Of a DNA stretch of 64,000 bases, positions 18,040 to 26,846 are shown one piece after another. Made by a program: the position numbers and the translations under genes. The notes beneath the pieces were generated by a model. It worked only from the letters and a program-made list of their open reading frames with translations. It did not search any database and was not told the DNA's origin. How positions within the stretch are numbered: the first letter of the stretch is position 1; every line of letters starts with the position of its first letter. Source of the DNA: Clostridia bacterium (lineage in GTDB: Bacteria; Bacillota; Clostridia; Saccharofermentanales; Saccharofermentanaceae); the NCBI GenBank assembly GCA_016287245.1, contig JAEEWG010000012.1, positions 22,706-86,705 of the forward strand. Reading direction: 5' to 3'.

Positions 18040-19191
18040 TTACTCGTCAAGTCCGGCAAATACTTTCTCCAGTTCGCCGATCAGATCTTCTATATCTTCG
18101 ATCCCGGTCGAAAGACGGAGCGTACACGGGGTGATCCCGTTTTTCAGCCGCACCTCTTCAGGTACATCTGCATGTGTCTGCGTCGTCGGATATGTGATCA
18201 GCGTTTCGGTACCGCCGAGACTCTCCGCATATTTGATGATCCTTACATCTTCCAGGATCTTCAGTGCATGTTCTTTCGTATCTACATCAAACGTGATCAT
18301 GGATCCGAATCCTCTGGACTGTTTCTTCATGATCCCGTATCCCGGATGCTCAGGAAGACCCGGGTAATACACTTTCTTCACAATTTTCTCTTTTTTCAGC
18401 CAGTCTGCCAGAAGGAGCGCATTCTTCTGCGCCTTTTCCATACGGATCCCCAGCGTCTTGATCCCCCGGATCAGAAGCCAGCTGTCAAATGGTGCCAGTC
18501 CTGCTCCGGTCGTCTTGATGAGAAACCGGAGTTTCTCACTGATTGCCGGATCTTTTGTAACGATGAATCCTGCCAGCGTATCGTTATGACCGCCCAGGAA
18601 CTTCGTCCCGCTGTGGATCACCACATCCGCACCAAGCAGAAGCGGGTTCTGGAAATACGGAGAAAGGAAAGTATTATCGACGATCAGAAGAAGTCCATGA
18701 TTCTTACATATCTCCGAGATCTTCCCGATATCCGATACATTCATCATCGGATTGGTCGGTGTCTCAATATAGATTGCCTTCGTTTCCGGTCTTATTTCCT
18801 TTTCCAGGTCCGTCCGGGCACAATCCACGTACGTGAAAGAATACCCGTTTTTCTTCGATATATTATCGAAAAGCCGTATGCTGCCTCCATATAGATCCGC
18901 TTCGGAAATGATGTGATCTCCCGGTTTAAAAAGTTCAAACAGCAGGGTGATCGCCGCCATTCCGGTGGAAAGTGCAAATGCTTCTGTGCCGTATTCCAGC
19001 CCCGCCACGATTCTCTCAAGATGTTCTCTTGTCGGATTCTGCAGCCGGCTGTAATCATATCCGGTGCTTTTCCCGACTCCCGGATGCGCATAGGTCGCCG
19101 TCTGATAGATCGGATAGCTAAGTGATCCGAAGTGCTCTGTTCTTTCTTCATCGAGCAAGTGAAGACATCGTGTATTGATTCCTCGTTCCAT
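18040..19191 (-). CDS. Cystathionine gamma-synthase/lyase-family PLP enzyme
   Basis: 383 residues, Cys/Met-metabolism PLP family. It has YSRLQNPTREHLE near the N-terminus, the PLP lysine in SGTKFLGGHND, and VDNTFLSPY. It could be a cystathionine gamma-synthase, beta/gamma-lyase or methionine gamma-lyase; motifs do not separate these. First gene of operon 1, behind operator C with a short leader and a GGGGAG ribosome site. Together with the PatB-like lyase it links methionine, homocysteine and cysteine pools. Confidence 0.92.
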   Translation of the reverse strand: MERGINTRCLHLLDEERTEHFGSLSYPIYQTATYAHPGVGKSTGYDYSRLQNPTREHLERIVAGLEYGTEAFALSTGMAAITLLFELFKPGDHIISEADLYGGSIRLFDNISKKNGYSFTYVDCARTDLEKEIRPETKAIYIETPTNPMMNVSDIGKISEICKNHGLLLIVDNTFLSPYFQNPLLLGADVVIHSGTKFLGGHNDTLAGFIVTKDPAISEKLRFLIKTTGAGLAPFDSWLLIRGIKTLGIRMEKAQKNALLLADWLKKEKIVKKVYYPGLPEHPGYGIMKKQSRGFGSMITFDVDTKEHALKILEDVRIIKYAESLGGTETLITYPTTQTHADVPEEVRLKNGITPCTLRLSTGIEDIEDLIGELEKVFAGLDE

Positions 19192-19250
19192 TTTCTTCAG
19201 TTATCTCCCCTTATCCCGAAACGGATCCCGTTCAGGTTCTTTTGTATAGG

Positions 19251-19321
19251 AATATAACATCCGATCAATTATTTGAATAATCGCCTTTTCGTATCACGCT
19301 TTATAAGCAAAACCTATAACG
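19251..19321 (-). promoter_or_regulatory. Promoter and LysR-type operator C (C-S lyase/cysE operon)
   Basis: Operator 19292-19321 (CGTTATA-N8-TTAT-N7-GATA), 13 bp, -35 ATTCAA (19273-19278), 16 bp, -10 TATATT (19251-19256). It begins six bases after the stop of LysR gene 2. Spacings match sites A and B base for base. Confidence 0.8.
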
Positions 19322-19327
19322 GATAGA

Positions 19328-20239
19328 TCATTTGAGCACGTTCTCTTTGTATTTGCTTAATTCCGCCACGTATTTTTCGGCCAGTTCACTTAGGACAGCG
19401 GACTTTCTCGAGATATATCCGATCGTCATGGTCTCCTTCGTATCGAGCTTTACTGCGCAGTAATCCGAACCATTCAAATCTTCACAGATAATGCCCGAAC
19501 AGAGTGTATAGCCTTTGATTCCGACCATCAGGTTGAGAAGTGTCGCACGGTCATTGGCGCGGACGATCTGCTTATAATCATAGGTACTCAGTACTTCTTC
19601 CGCATAATAGAAGGAGTTATAGTCTCCCTGCGCGAACACCAGACACGGGTACTCATCAAGATCCGAAAGGGTCACTTTCTTCTTCTTGGAAAGCGGATTC
19701 GTCTTACTCATATATGCATAGATCCCGCAGTCAAAAAGCGGCGTAAATTCCACCCCCGCTTCACTGAAGATCTTCGTCATCACACTTCTGTTAAAGTCAT
19801 TGATATAAAGAACACCGATCTCACTTCTCTGATTCTTCACGTTCTCGATCACTTCATGTGTCTTCGTCTCGTGGATCTCAAACTCAAACTCATCCATGCC
19901 GTACTGCTTGATGACTTCCACAAAAGCGTTCACGGCAAAGGTATAGTGCTGCATGGAGACATGAAACTTGTGCTTCACTTTCGCGCCGGAAATAAACCTG
20001 GCTTCGAGCATGTCATACTGCTCGATGACTGATTTCGCATACCCCAGAAACTCACTTCCTTTTACAGTCAGTGAGATGCCGCTCTTGGTACGAAGAAAGA
20101 TATCAAACCCGACTTCTTCCTCAAGAGATTTCAGGGCCGCCGTCAGCGCCGGCTGTGAGATAAACAGTTTTTTCGCCGCATCATTAATGGAGTTTTCCTC
20201 CGAAAGTGCGATCACATATTTTAACTGGTTCAGTGTCAT
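19328..20239 (-). CDS. LysR-family regulator 2 of the sulfur island
   Basis: 303 residues, with winged helix (QLKYVIALSEENSINDAAKKLFISQPALT) and effector domain. Paralogous to LysR 1 over the whole length. It is transcribed separately and lies directly upstream of operator C. It probably activates the three operons that carry the shared operator, alone or with LysR 1. No copy of that operator was found before its own start. Confidence 0.9.
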   Translation of the reverse strand: MTLNQLKYVIALSEENSINDAAKKLFISQPALTAALKSLEEEVGFDIFLRTKSGISLTVKGSEFLGYAKSVIEQYDMLEARFISGAKVKHKFHVSMQHYTFAVNAFVEVIKQYGMDEFEFEIHETKTHEVIENVKNQRSEIGVLYINDFNRSVMTKIFSEAGVEFTPLFDCGIYAYMSKTNPLSKKKKVTLSDLDEYPCLVFAQGDYNSFYYAEEVLSTYDYKQIVRANDRATLLNLMVGIKGYTLCSGIICEDLNGSDYCAVKLDTKETMTIGYISRKSAVLSELAEKYVAELSKYKENVLK

Positions 20240-20291
20240 AGTTTCACCTAACTATCTGTAAGTTTTCTTCTCATTATACGATATATCCCGA

Positions 20292-20777
20292 TCAGAAAGT
20301 AATACGCATCTGATTCCAGGGAACTCCGCCATGAGTTGACTTATCGCTTCTGCCTTCATTTACAAAACCAAACCCGGCGTAGTAGTGCACCAGCTGGTCT
20401 TTGCATGTAAGGACAACTCCCCGCCGTCCTTCGTTTTTTGCCTTCTCGATCATCTTTTGGATTAGTATGCCTGCATAGCCCCGTCTCTGATAGTTCGGAT
20501 GTGTATTCACCCCGAAGATCATCTGCCATTTTCCATTCGGATCATGCATGGAGGCATCCTCATACATCTCATCTCGAAGATCCGGTTCATCAGTGATCAT
20601 TCCATCTACAAAGGAGATCAGTTTTCCCTCTTCGAATAACAGAAGGAAACAGTCGCCGTAATACCGGAGCCGTTCCCGAAAACTTTCCTCTGTCGCCGCT
20701 TCCGCTGCCGGGAAGCACAGGGCTTCCAGATCCGTAACGGCCCGAAGGTCGTCTTTTTCAGCTTTTCGGATCTCCAT
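20292..20777 (-). CDS. GNAT-family N-acetyltransferase
   Basis: 161 residues. Acetyl-CoA-binding motif A (VNTHPNYQRRGYAGILIQKM) and a C-terminal YAGFGF motif, closest to arylalkylamine-type GNATs. The start codon directly follows the stop of the upstream HD gene. The substrate is unknown. Confidence 0.88.
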   Translation of the reverse strand: MEIRKAEKDDLRAVTDLEALCFPAAEAATEESFRERLRYYGDCFLLLFEEGKLISFVDGMITDEPDLRDEMYEDASMHDPNGKWQMIFGVNTHPNYQRRGYAGILIQKMIEKAKNEGRRGVVLTCKDQLVHYYAGFGFVNEGRSDKSTHGGVPWNQMRITF

Positions 20778-21374
20778 TTACTGCTCCGCTTCCATCTCGG
20801 AATTGATGAGATCTTCATTTGCTGCCATTGCGGAAAGCGTCATTGTCAGGAGTTTATCGAGTTCCCATCCGAGCTGGTCTGCACCGCGCTCGATCACTTC
20901 TCTCGAACAGCCCGCGGCAAATCCTTTGCTCTTATACTTTTTCTTCAGGGACTTGAGCTCCATATCTTTCGTGCTCTTCGAAGGACGCATCAGTGCCGCG
21001 GCCCAGATCAAACCGGTAAGTTCATCCGCGGCGAAAAGAACCTTCTCCATCTCATGAACGGGTTCCACTTCGATCGTAGTTCCGCAGCCGACAGTAATAC
21101 CGTAACCATGTGAACACACAGCGTGAATGATGTCCTCTCCCACACCGTTTTCAGAAAGAAGTTCCGGAGCTTTCAGACAGTGCTCATCAGGATAAAGTTC
21201 AAAATCGATATCATGAAGAAGTCCGACGATGCCCCAGTATTCCGCATCCTCTGCGTAACCGAGTTCTCCCGCGTACCACTTCATCACCGCTTCCACCGTC
21301 AGCGCATGCTGGATATGGAAGGGATCCTTGTTATATTTTTTCAGAATAGTAAATGCTTCATCTCTGGAAATCAT
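20778..21374 (-). CDS. HD-domain hydrolase
   Basis: 198 residues with the metal-binding HD signature (HALTVEAVM; GLLHDIDFE; HAVCSHGYG). The start at 21374 is preferred because GGGGAG lies upstream and the longer frame would run into nifU. The family hydrolyses nucleotides or phosphoesters. It sits between nifU and a GNAT gene; its role is unknown. Confidence 0.85.
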   Translation of the reverse strand: MISRDEAFTILKKYNKDPFHIQHALTVEAVMKWYAGELGYAEDAEYWGIVGLLHDIDFELYPDEHCLKAPELLSENGVGEDIIHAVCSHGYGITVGCGTTIEVEPVHEMEKVLFAADELTGLIWAAALMRPSKSTKDMELKSLKKKYKSKGFAAGCSREVIERGADQLGWELDKLLTMTLSAMAANEDLINSEMEAEQ

Positions 21375-21402
21375 AGTTCCGCCAACTCCCCTTCGAGCAG
21401 AA

Positions 21403-21780
21403 TTATGCTTTCTTTCTGCTCTGATAATCTTCAAGCGCGTTCTTGATCGCTTCTTCTGCCAGAACGGAACAGTGCATCTTATGGGCCGGAAGTCCGTCGA
21501 GGGCTTCGGCAACTGCCTTATTTGTGAGTTCTAAAGCCTCAGATACCGGTTTTCCCTTGATCATCTCGGTCGCCATCGAGCTCGATGCGATCGCCGAGCC
21601 GCAGCCGAAAGTCTCGAACTTGACGTCCGTGATGATGTCGTCATCGATCTTGAGGTAGATCTTCATGATGTCGCCGCACTTCGCGTTTCCGACTTCGCCG
21701 ATACCGTCCGCATCCTCGATCACACCGACGTTTCTCGGGTGAAGAAAATGATCCATTACTTTTTCACTATATAATGCCAT
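21403..21780 (-). CDS. nifU: NifU/IscU-like Fe-S scaffold
   Basis: 125 residues, IscU/NifU N-domain only. Cluster ligands lie in KCGD (C36), FGCGSA (C62) and HCSVLAEEA (C106). It assembles clusters from sulfur delivered by the upstream cysteine desulfurase. It may supply NifH and NifB as well as general Fe-S enzymes. Confidence 0.95.
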   Translation of the reverse strand: MALYSEKVMDHFLHPRNVGVIEDADGIGEVGNAKCGDIMKIYLKIDDDIITDVKFETFGCGSAIASSSMATEMIKGKPVSEALELTNKAVAEALDGLPAHKMHCSVLAEEAIKNALEDYQSRKKA

Positions 21781-21798
21781 GTTATGTTCCTCCGGATA

Positions 21799-22983
21799 TT
21801 AAAGAATGAATTGTTTTTTCCCTGCTACCAGGTCGCGCCAGATCGGCGAAAAGCTTCTTAAATATGTCACTACTTCTTTTACAGCGTTGATCATGTAATC
21901 GATATCATCGTCCGTTACATCTTCTCCGAGGCTCAATCTCAGAGAACCATGCGCGACATCGTGCACACGTCCGATGGCCAGAAGCACGTGGCTCGGGTCA
22001 AGGGATCCCGATGTGCATGCACTTCCCGAAGAAGCCGCGATGCCCTTTTCGTCGAGAAGCAGAAGAAGCGATTCGCCCTCGATGCCCTCGAAGCAGAAGT
22101 TCACATTACTCGGAAGTCTCTTTACCGCATCTCCGTTCAGCGCAGAGTGCTCGATCTCGGAGAGTCCTTTGATCAGTCGGTCACGCTTCTCAATGAGATA
22201 CTTCGCGGTCTCATCGAGCTTGTCGGAAGCTTCCTTCAGAGCCACCGCCATGGCCGCGATCCCCGGCACATTCTCGGTACCGGCACGCTTGCCTCTTTCC
22301 TGGGCACCGCCCTCGATCAGATTACTGAGCTTGATGCCCTTTTTCGCATAGAGGAAACCTGTGCCCTTCGGGCCGTGGAACTTGTGTCCCGAAGCCGAAA
22401 GCATATCGATGTTCTGCTCGACGACATTGATCGGAACATGCGTGATTGCCTGCACCGCGTCGGTATGGAAAAGGACACCATTTTCGTGGCAGATCCTGCC
22501 GATCTCCGCGATGGGCTGGATCGTACCGATCTCGTTATTTGCGTACATGATCGTAACGAGCGCCGTCCTATCTGTGATTGCAGCAGCCACTTCCTCCGGA
22601 CGGACCAGACCGTCTTCATGAACATCAAGAAGAGTGATCTCAAAGCCTTCCTTTTCGAGCTTATCCAGAGTGTGAAGCACGGCGTGGTGCTCAAACTTCG
22701 TCGAAATGATGTGGGTCTTTCCCTTCGCCTTACCGATCAGGGCCGCGGAACGGATCGCCTGGTTGTCCGCCTCACTTCCGCCCGAAGTGAAGATGATCTC
22801 CTTCGGATCGGCACCAATTACGGAGGCGACTGTTTCTCTTGCTTCCTCCAGTGCTTCCTTCGCCTTCTGGCCGAAACGGTAAAGGCTCGAAGGATTACCG
22901 TATGTACCATTCATGAGAGAGACCATTTTCTCAATGGCCGCTTCACTCATTTTCGTTGTTGCTGCGTTATCTGCGTAGATCAT
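21799..22983 (-). CDS. nifS: Cysteine desulfurase
   Basis: 394 residues, NifS/IscS class V. PLP lysine in SGHKFHGPKG, catalytic cysteine in SGSACTSGSL. It supplies persulfide sulfur to NifU, the next gene. Transcribed from a consensus promoter (TTGACA, 18 bp, TATAAT) inside the operator region shared with the divergent Rrf2 gene. Confidence 0.96.
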   Translation of the reverse strand: MIYADNAATTKMSEAAIEKMVSLMNGTYGNPSSLYRFGQKAKEALEEARETVASVIGADPKEIIFTSGGSEADNQAIRSAALIGKAKGKTHIISTKFEHHAVLHTLDKLEKEGFEITLLDVHEDGLVRPEEVAAAITDRTALVTIMYANNEIGTIQPIAEIGRICHENGVLFHTDAVQAITHVPINVVEQNIDMLSASGHKFHGPKGTGFLYAKKGIKLSNLIEGGAQERGKRAGTENVPGIAAMAVALKEASDKLDETAKYLIEKRDRLIKGLSEIEHSALNGDAVKRLPSNVNFCFEGIEGESLLLLLDEKGIAASSGSACTSGSLDPSHVLLAIGRVHDVAHGSLRLSLGEDVTDDDIDYMINAVKEVVTYLRSFSPIWRDLVAGKKQFIL

Positions 22984-23012
22984 GTGAATACTCCTTTTTC
23001 GTGACTGCCCAC

Positions 23013-23092
23013 ATTATATTTCCTATTCACCTACCGTGTCAATAGGTAAATGTACTTGATTTGCCTATTCACCTTGCGGTATAATAGGTGAA
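23013..23092. promoter_or_regulatory. Divergent nifSU / rrf2 promoters with two inverted-repeat operators
   Basis: Minus-strand promoter for nifS: TTGACA (23037-23042), 18 bp, TATAAT (23013-23018). Plus-strand promoter for the Rrf2 gene: TTGATT (23056-23061), 18 bp, TATAAT (23080-23085). Two inverted repeats TTCACCT-N11-AGGTRAA (23026-23050 and 23068-23092) lie 42 bp apart, four helical turns, each covering a promoter core. This suggests joint repression by the Rrf2 protein. Confidence 0.78.
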
Positions 23093-23120
23093 ACATCACA
23101 AAAGTGAAAGGTGGCAATTT

Positions 23121-23525
23121 ATGATTTCTACTAAAGGACGTTACGCAATCCGTGTTATGATCGATCTGGCCGAGAACAGCGACGGTAATTATATTCCTCT
23201 TAAAGACGTTGCCGCCCGTCAGGAGATCTCGAAAAAATATCTGGAGATCATCGTAAAAGATATGGTAAATGGCGGTCTTCTTAAGGGCGCCAGCGGTAAG
23301 GGCGGCGGCTATAAGCTCGTGAGAAAGCCCGAAGAATACAATGTAGGTGAGATACTGGAACTCATGGAAGGAAAACTCTCCTCTGTCGTCTGTCTTTCCG
23401 ACAAGAACTTCATCTGCCCGAGAAAGGACGGCTGCCAGACCCTCCCGCTCTGGACTGAGTACGATAACATGATCCATGACTTCTTCTACGGGAAAAAATT
23501 GAGCGACCTCTGCCAGAAGAAATAA
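23121..23525 (+). CDS. Rrf2-family regulator, IscR-like
   Basis: 134 residues. Winged helix (STKGRYAIRVMIDLAEN) and three cysteines in VVCLSDKNFICPRKDGC, the [2Fe-2S] ligand region of IscR-type Rrf2 proteins. The start at ATG-ATT-TCT is chosen from the AAAGGTGG ribosome site and family alignment. It probably senses Fe-S status and represses itself and nifSU through the paired operators. Confidence 0.92.
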   Translation: MISTKGRYAIRVMIDLAENSDGNYIPLKDVAARQEISKKYLEIIVKDMVNGGLLKGASGKGGGYKLVRKPEEYNVGEILELMEGKLSSVVCLSDKNFICPRKDGCQTLPLWTEYDNMIHDFFYGKKLSDLCQKK

Positions 23526-23587
23526 CAGAGGACGCATTTCACCTTATTCAGAAGATACAGTTCTTCTTTTCAATCGAAAAAACTCAG

Positions 23588-23627
23588 ACGGTACGGATCC
23601 CTGATCGGATCAGTACCGTTTCTTTTT
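23588..23627 (+). terminator. Intrinsic terminator of the rrf2 gene
   Basis: Stem of about 12 bp with small bulges (ACGGTAC...GTACCGT arms) followed by a T-rich tract. The region from here to the serpin start holds no other clear signal apart from a GC-rich palindrome near 23777. Confidence 0.75.
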
Positions 23628-23810
23628 CAAAAAAAAAGCAGAAGATCCGCTAAAAAGTGCAACAGATCTCCTTTCTTCTTCGTCTATTATTCAGAAAGCG
23701 GGAAAGCGTGAACGAACAAACGCCTTTCCCCGGCAAGAAAAAACGGCCGAAACGGTCGAATAAATAGGAAAAAGCGGCCGGACCGGCCGTGATGAAAAGG
23801 AGTTTTTACT

Positions 23811-25106
23811 ATGAAAACCAGAAAACTGACGGCACTCTTGCTTACATCTTCCCTTCTTCTTTCCATGGGCACCGCCTGCGGAAAAAAGGCAAATACCACC
23901 AGCAATCTTCGGACCAGAACGGCCGAGCGCCCGCAGAACCAGACGGCGATCTTCGATCTCGTCAATAACGGGGCCGGCAAGAACGGCACCATGACCGAAG
24001 AAGAACTTCGAAAAGCATATTCCGAGTTCGTATTCGGCGTCATGAAAAGATGCCTCGCGGCGGCCAAAGGCGACAATGTCCTGATCTCCTCCGACTCGAT
24101 CCTTTTCGCGCTGGAGATGTGTGCGGCCGGCGCCTCGGGAGATACTCTGGACCAGATGCTTCAGACCATGGTTCCGGGAGCTTCGAACGAAGAGGGCTTC
24201 CAGTTCGCCGTAGAGCGCATGAAGAGCCTGAAAAATGAGCAGCTCCGGATCGCGAACTCCGCATGGATCAACGACAGCCTCAAGGCTTCTGTGTATGAAG
24301 ATTATCTTTCCTATGTGAAAAGACACTTCAACGCGCAGGTTTCGAATATCAAGTTCGACAGTTCCGCTGTTAAGACCATCAATAAGTGGGTCAGCGAAAA
24401 GACGGACGGCATGATCGAAAATCTCATCGACAACATTTCCTCCGAGTCTCTCATGGTCCTCGTCAACGCGATCACCTTTGACGCGAAGTGGGCAAATCCC
24501 TTCGATGAATCCGATGTCATGGACCTGGTCTTCCATTCCGGTGACGGCTCGAGAAAGAGCACACCCTTCCTCTGCGGCGGAGACGACGGAACCTATCTTT
24601 ATAATGAGAATGCCCAGGGCTTCCTCAAATACTACGAAGGCGGAAAGTACGCTTTCATGACGATCCTTCCGAACGACGAAGAAGTGGATATCAATACATT
24701 CATGCAGGAGATGACCACAGAAGAGTACTGGAAATTCTGGGAAAGCAGAACGACAGAATATAACCTCTACTTCCAGTTCCCGGAATTTGAAACTGACTAT
24801 TCGCAGGAGCTTCAGAACTACCTTGCGGATATGGGCATGAAAGATGCCTTCCATTCCGTAAAAGCTGATTTTTCCAACATGACCGATATCGGTGTATTCA
24901 TCAGCCGGGTCATCCATAAGACCCACATCGAAGTCAACCGCAGCGGCACCCGCGCAGCAGCGGCCACAGCGATCGAAATGAAGTGCATGGCTGCCATGGA
25001 ACCCGAAGAGATAAAATCCGTGATCTGCGACCGTCCGTTCGCCTACGCGATCGTCGATGTTGAAAGCGGACTTCCGGTATTCCTCGGAACACTAGAGACC
25101 ATCTGA
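23811..25106 (+). CDS. Lipoprotein serpin (serine protease inhibitor)
   Basis: 431 residues. Type II signal peptide with lipobox GTAC (Cys23), then a complete serpin fold. It has NSAWINDSL, an FDAKWANPF strand, the reactive-centre hinge VNRSGTRAAAATAIEM with the small-residue run of inhibitory serpins, and the C-terminal DRPFAYAIVDVESGLPVFLG signature. It should protect the cell surface against host or competitor proteases. A monocistronic gene with an AAAAGGAG ribosome site. Confidence 0.95.
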   Translation: MKTRKLTALLLTSSLLLSMGTACGKKANTTSNLRTRTAERPQNQTAIFDLVNNGAGKNGTMTEEELRKAYSEFVFGVMKRCLAAAKGDNVLISSDSILFALEMCAAGASGDTLDQMLQTMVPGASNEEGFQFAVERMKSLKNEQLRIANSAWINDSLKASVYEDYLSYVKRHFNAQVSNIKFDSSAVKTINKWVSEKTDGMIENLIDNISSESLMVLVNAITFDAKWANPFDESDVMDLVFHSGDGSRKSTPFLCGGDDGTYLYNENAQGFLKYYEGGKYAFMTILPNDEEVDINTFMQEMTTEEYWKFWESRTTEYNLYFQFPEFETDYSQELQNYLADMGMKDAFHSVKADFSNMTDIGVFISRVIHKTHIEVNRSGTRAAAATAIEMKCMAAMEPEEIKSVICDRPFAYAIVDVESGLPVFLGTLETI

Positions 25107-25146
25107 CACGAAGCGCCCTATGTGCCCCTTCAGCGCTTTGAAAAAA

Positions 25147-25170
25147 GCGGGATCCCCCATCGGATCCCGC
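25147..25170. terminator. Bidirectional terminator between serpin and HAD genes
   Basis: GCGGGATCC arms with a short loop, flanked by A and T runs on both sides, between convergent genes. Confidence 0.8.
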
Positions 25171-25181
25171 TTACTTTTTTC

Positions 25182-25892
25182 TCATTTTCCTTTTTCCGCA
25201 TCGCGTGCATTCATCTCATCGATCAGCCGGAGGACATCCTCTCTGGTTTCCGCCTGCGGAAACTCCGGATAGACCGGACACGGAATATGCGGTTCATAGG
25301 CTAAGGGACGGAACCACTCGCACTGCACAGCCGTCATGCCGGCTTCCCTGGCCGCCTGAAGCTCACGCGAACCGCCGTCACCTACATACATGCACTCCGA
25401 AGGATCAGCACCGAGTTCTTCAGCAATACTGAAATACATCCGCAGCTCCGGCTTCTTGATCCCCTGCTCATACGAAAGGCGGACCGCATCGAAATACGGC
25501 ATCAGGTCCGAAGAACGGATCATGTCTCTTTCATCAGAAAAGCAGTTACTGATCAGACCGATCCTGATGCCCCGCTTCCTAAGACCCGAAAGAAGCTCGA
25601 ACGTTTCTACCGGAATTGAAGAGAATGTATCTTCCTGGCTTTCATGCCTCTTGGAAAGAAGAAGCTCCACGGCTTCAGGCGTATAAGCGCCGCACTTTTG
25701 AAGCGCCTGCGCCGCTCCTTCTCCCAAAGTCATCTGCCCCATGGTCCTGGCATCTTCCGTCTCGTGCCAGTAAGCGTAGTACTCATCTCCCCGCATGTTG
25801 AGATCTCTCATGAAATCCTCAGAGAAATAGACCCTGCCCATAAAGAGGGAGACCAGGGTCTCATACATATCGAAAATACAGACTTTGATCAA
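25182..25892 (-). CDS. HAD-superfamily hydrolase
   Basis: 236 residues. Motif I is FDMYETL, so the second Asp of the phosphatase DxD is Tyr, as in haloacid-dehalogenase-type members. Motif II is ISNCF, motif III has IKKPEL, motif IV VGDGGSRE. TTG start with a GGAGG ribosome site; no better start was seen. The substrate is not predictable. Confidence 0.85.
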   Translation of the reverse strand: MIKVCIFDMYETLVSLFMGRVYFSEDFMRDLNMRGDEYYAYWHETEDARTMGQMTLGEGAAQALQKCGAYTPEAVELLLSKRHESQEDTFSSIPVETFELLSGLRKRGIRIGLISNCFSDERDMIRSSDLMPYFDAVRLSYEQGIKKPELRMYFSIAEELGADPSECMYVGDGGSRELQAAREAGMTAVQCEWFRPLAYEPHIPCPVYPEFPQAETREDVLRLIDEMNARDAEKGK

Positions 25893-25909
25893 GTGAAAAT
25901 CCTCCGGTA

Positions 25910-26251
25910 TCAGAAATTACTGCCGTTCCAGCCCCAGTCACTGACGGGGTGGTAAGTAATATAGACACTGTCACCGGGAATACCGTATTTTTCAAGGAGC
26001 ATCGCGCAGATCGCACCCGTCATCCGGTTATAAAGATCGGAAGGAGCGTTGCCGAGAAGACTTACCGCGATGTAGGCACCCTTTTCCAGTTTCTTTCCGC
26101 CGAACCACAGGTCACATCCGTCCTCGATCCCGACCATCAGGTAGGACTCGGGTTTATTGAGGGTCGTGATCAGTTTTCCGAATTCACTTTTCAGTTCTTC
26201 CTTCTGCTCGGAAGACAGCTTGAGCGTTGTTTTTGCATCGATAAATGGCAT
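25910..26251 (-). CDS. MIF homologue (tautomerase superfamily)
   Basis: 113 residues, macrophage migration inhibitory factor length. The catalytic proline follows the initiator Met (MPFIDAKT) and the C-terminal DWGWNGSNF matches the MIF family. It likely forms a trimeric keto-enol tautomerase; bacterial MIFs can mimic host cytokine, but no secretion signal is present. Confidence 0.92.
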   Translation of the reverse strand: MPFIDAKTTLKLSSEQKEELKSEFGKLITTLNKPESYLMVGIEDGCDLWFGGKKLEKGAYIAVSLLGNAPSDLYNRMTGAICAMLLEKYGIPGDSVYITYHPVSDWGWNGSNF

Positions 26252-26349
26252 AGAAAAAGCACTCCTTCGTTTTTTTTCATTATAGCATTACGAAAGAGCG
26301 CTTCTTCTGATTTACTGTTCTACTGCTAGTATAACGCGATAGCTTTTTC

Positions 26350-26832
26350 TTATCGGTTGTCCACCTTTTCCGGATACATGTCGTGGTTCGCCATTCTGTC
26401 AAAAGCGACTTTCTCCCAGGGCGTCCCGGCTTTTCCGTAGTTGCAGTACGGGTCGATGGAGATGCCTCCGCGCGGTGTGAACTTGCCCCACACCTCAATA
26501 TACTTCGGATCCATGAGCTTGATGAGATCCTTCATGATGATGTTTACGCAGTCCTCGTGAAAATCACCGTGATTTCTAAAAGAGAACAGATAGAGCTTCA
26601 GGGACTTGCTCTCCACCATCTTGATGTTCGGCACATACGAGATCGTGATCGTCGCAAAATCCGGCTGCCCCGTGATCGGGCAAAGGCTCGTAAACTCCGG
26701 ACAGTTGAACTTCACGAAGTAATCGTTGTCCGGATGCTTATTCTCAAAAGTCTCCAGCACCGACGGATCGTAATCGAATACATACTTGGTGCCCTGGTTC
26801 CCCAGGAGCGTCAGCTCTTCTCTTTCTCTCAT
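26350..26832 (-). CDS. queF: NADPH-dependent 7-cyano-7-deazaguanine (preQ0) reductase
   Basis: 160 residues, unimodular QueF type. It has the catalytic cysteine in [12 protein letters not shown], the QueF signature [21 protein letters not shown], and a conserved C-terminal ANHDMYP. It reduces preQ0 to preQ1 for queuosine in tRNA. It follows the transporter gene by 14 bases in the same operon, under the structured leader. Confidence 0.96.
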   Translation of the reverse strand: MREREELTLLGNQGTKYVFDYDPSVLETFENKHPDNDYFVKFNCPEFTSLCPITGQPDFATITISYVPNIKMVESKSLKLYLFSFRNHGDFHEDCVNIIMKDLIKLMDPKYIEVWGKFTPRGGISIDPYCNYGKAGTPWEKVAFDRMANHDMYPEKVDNR

Positions 26833-26846
26833 GGTCAGGTCCTCCC

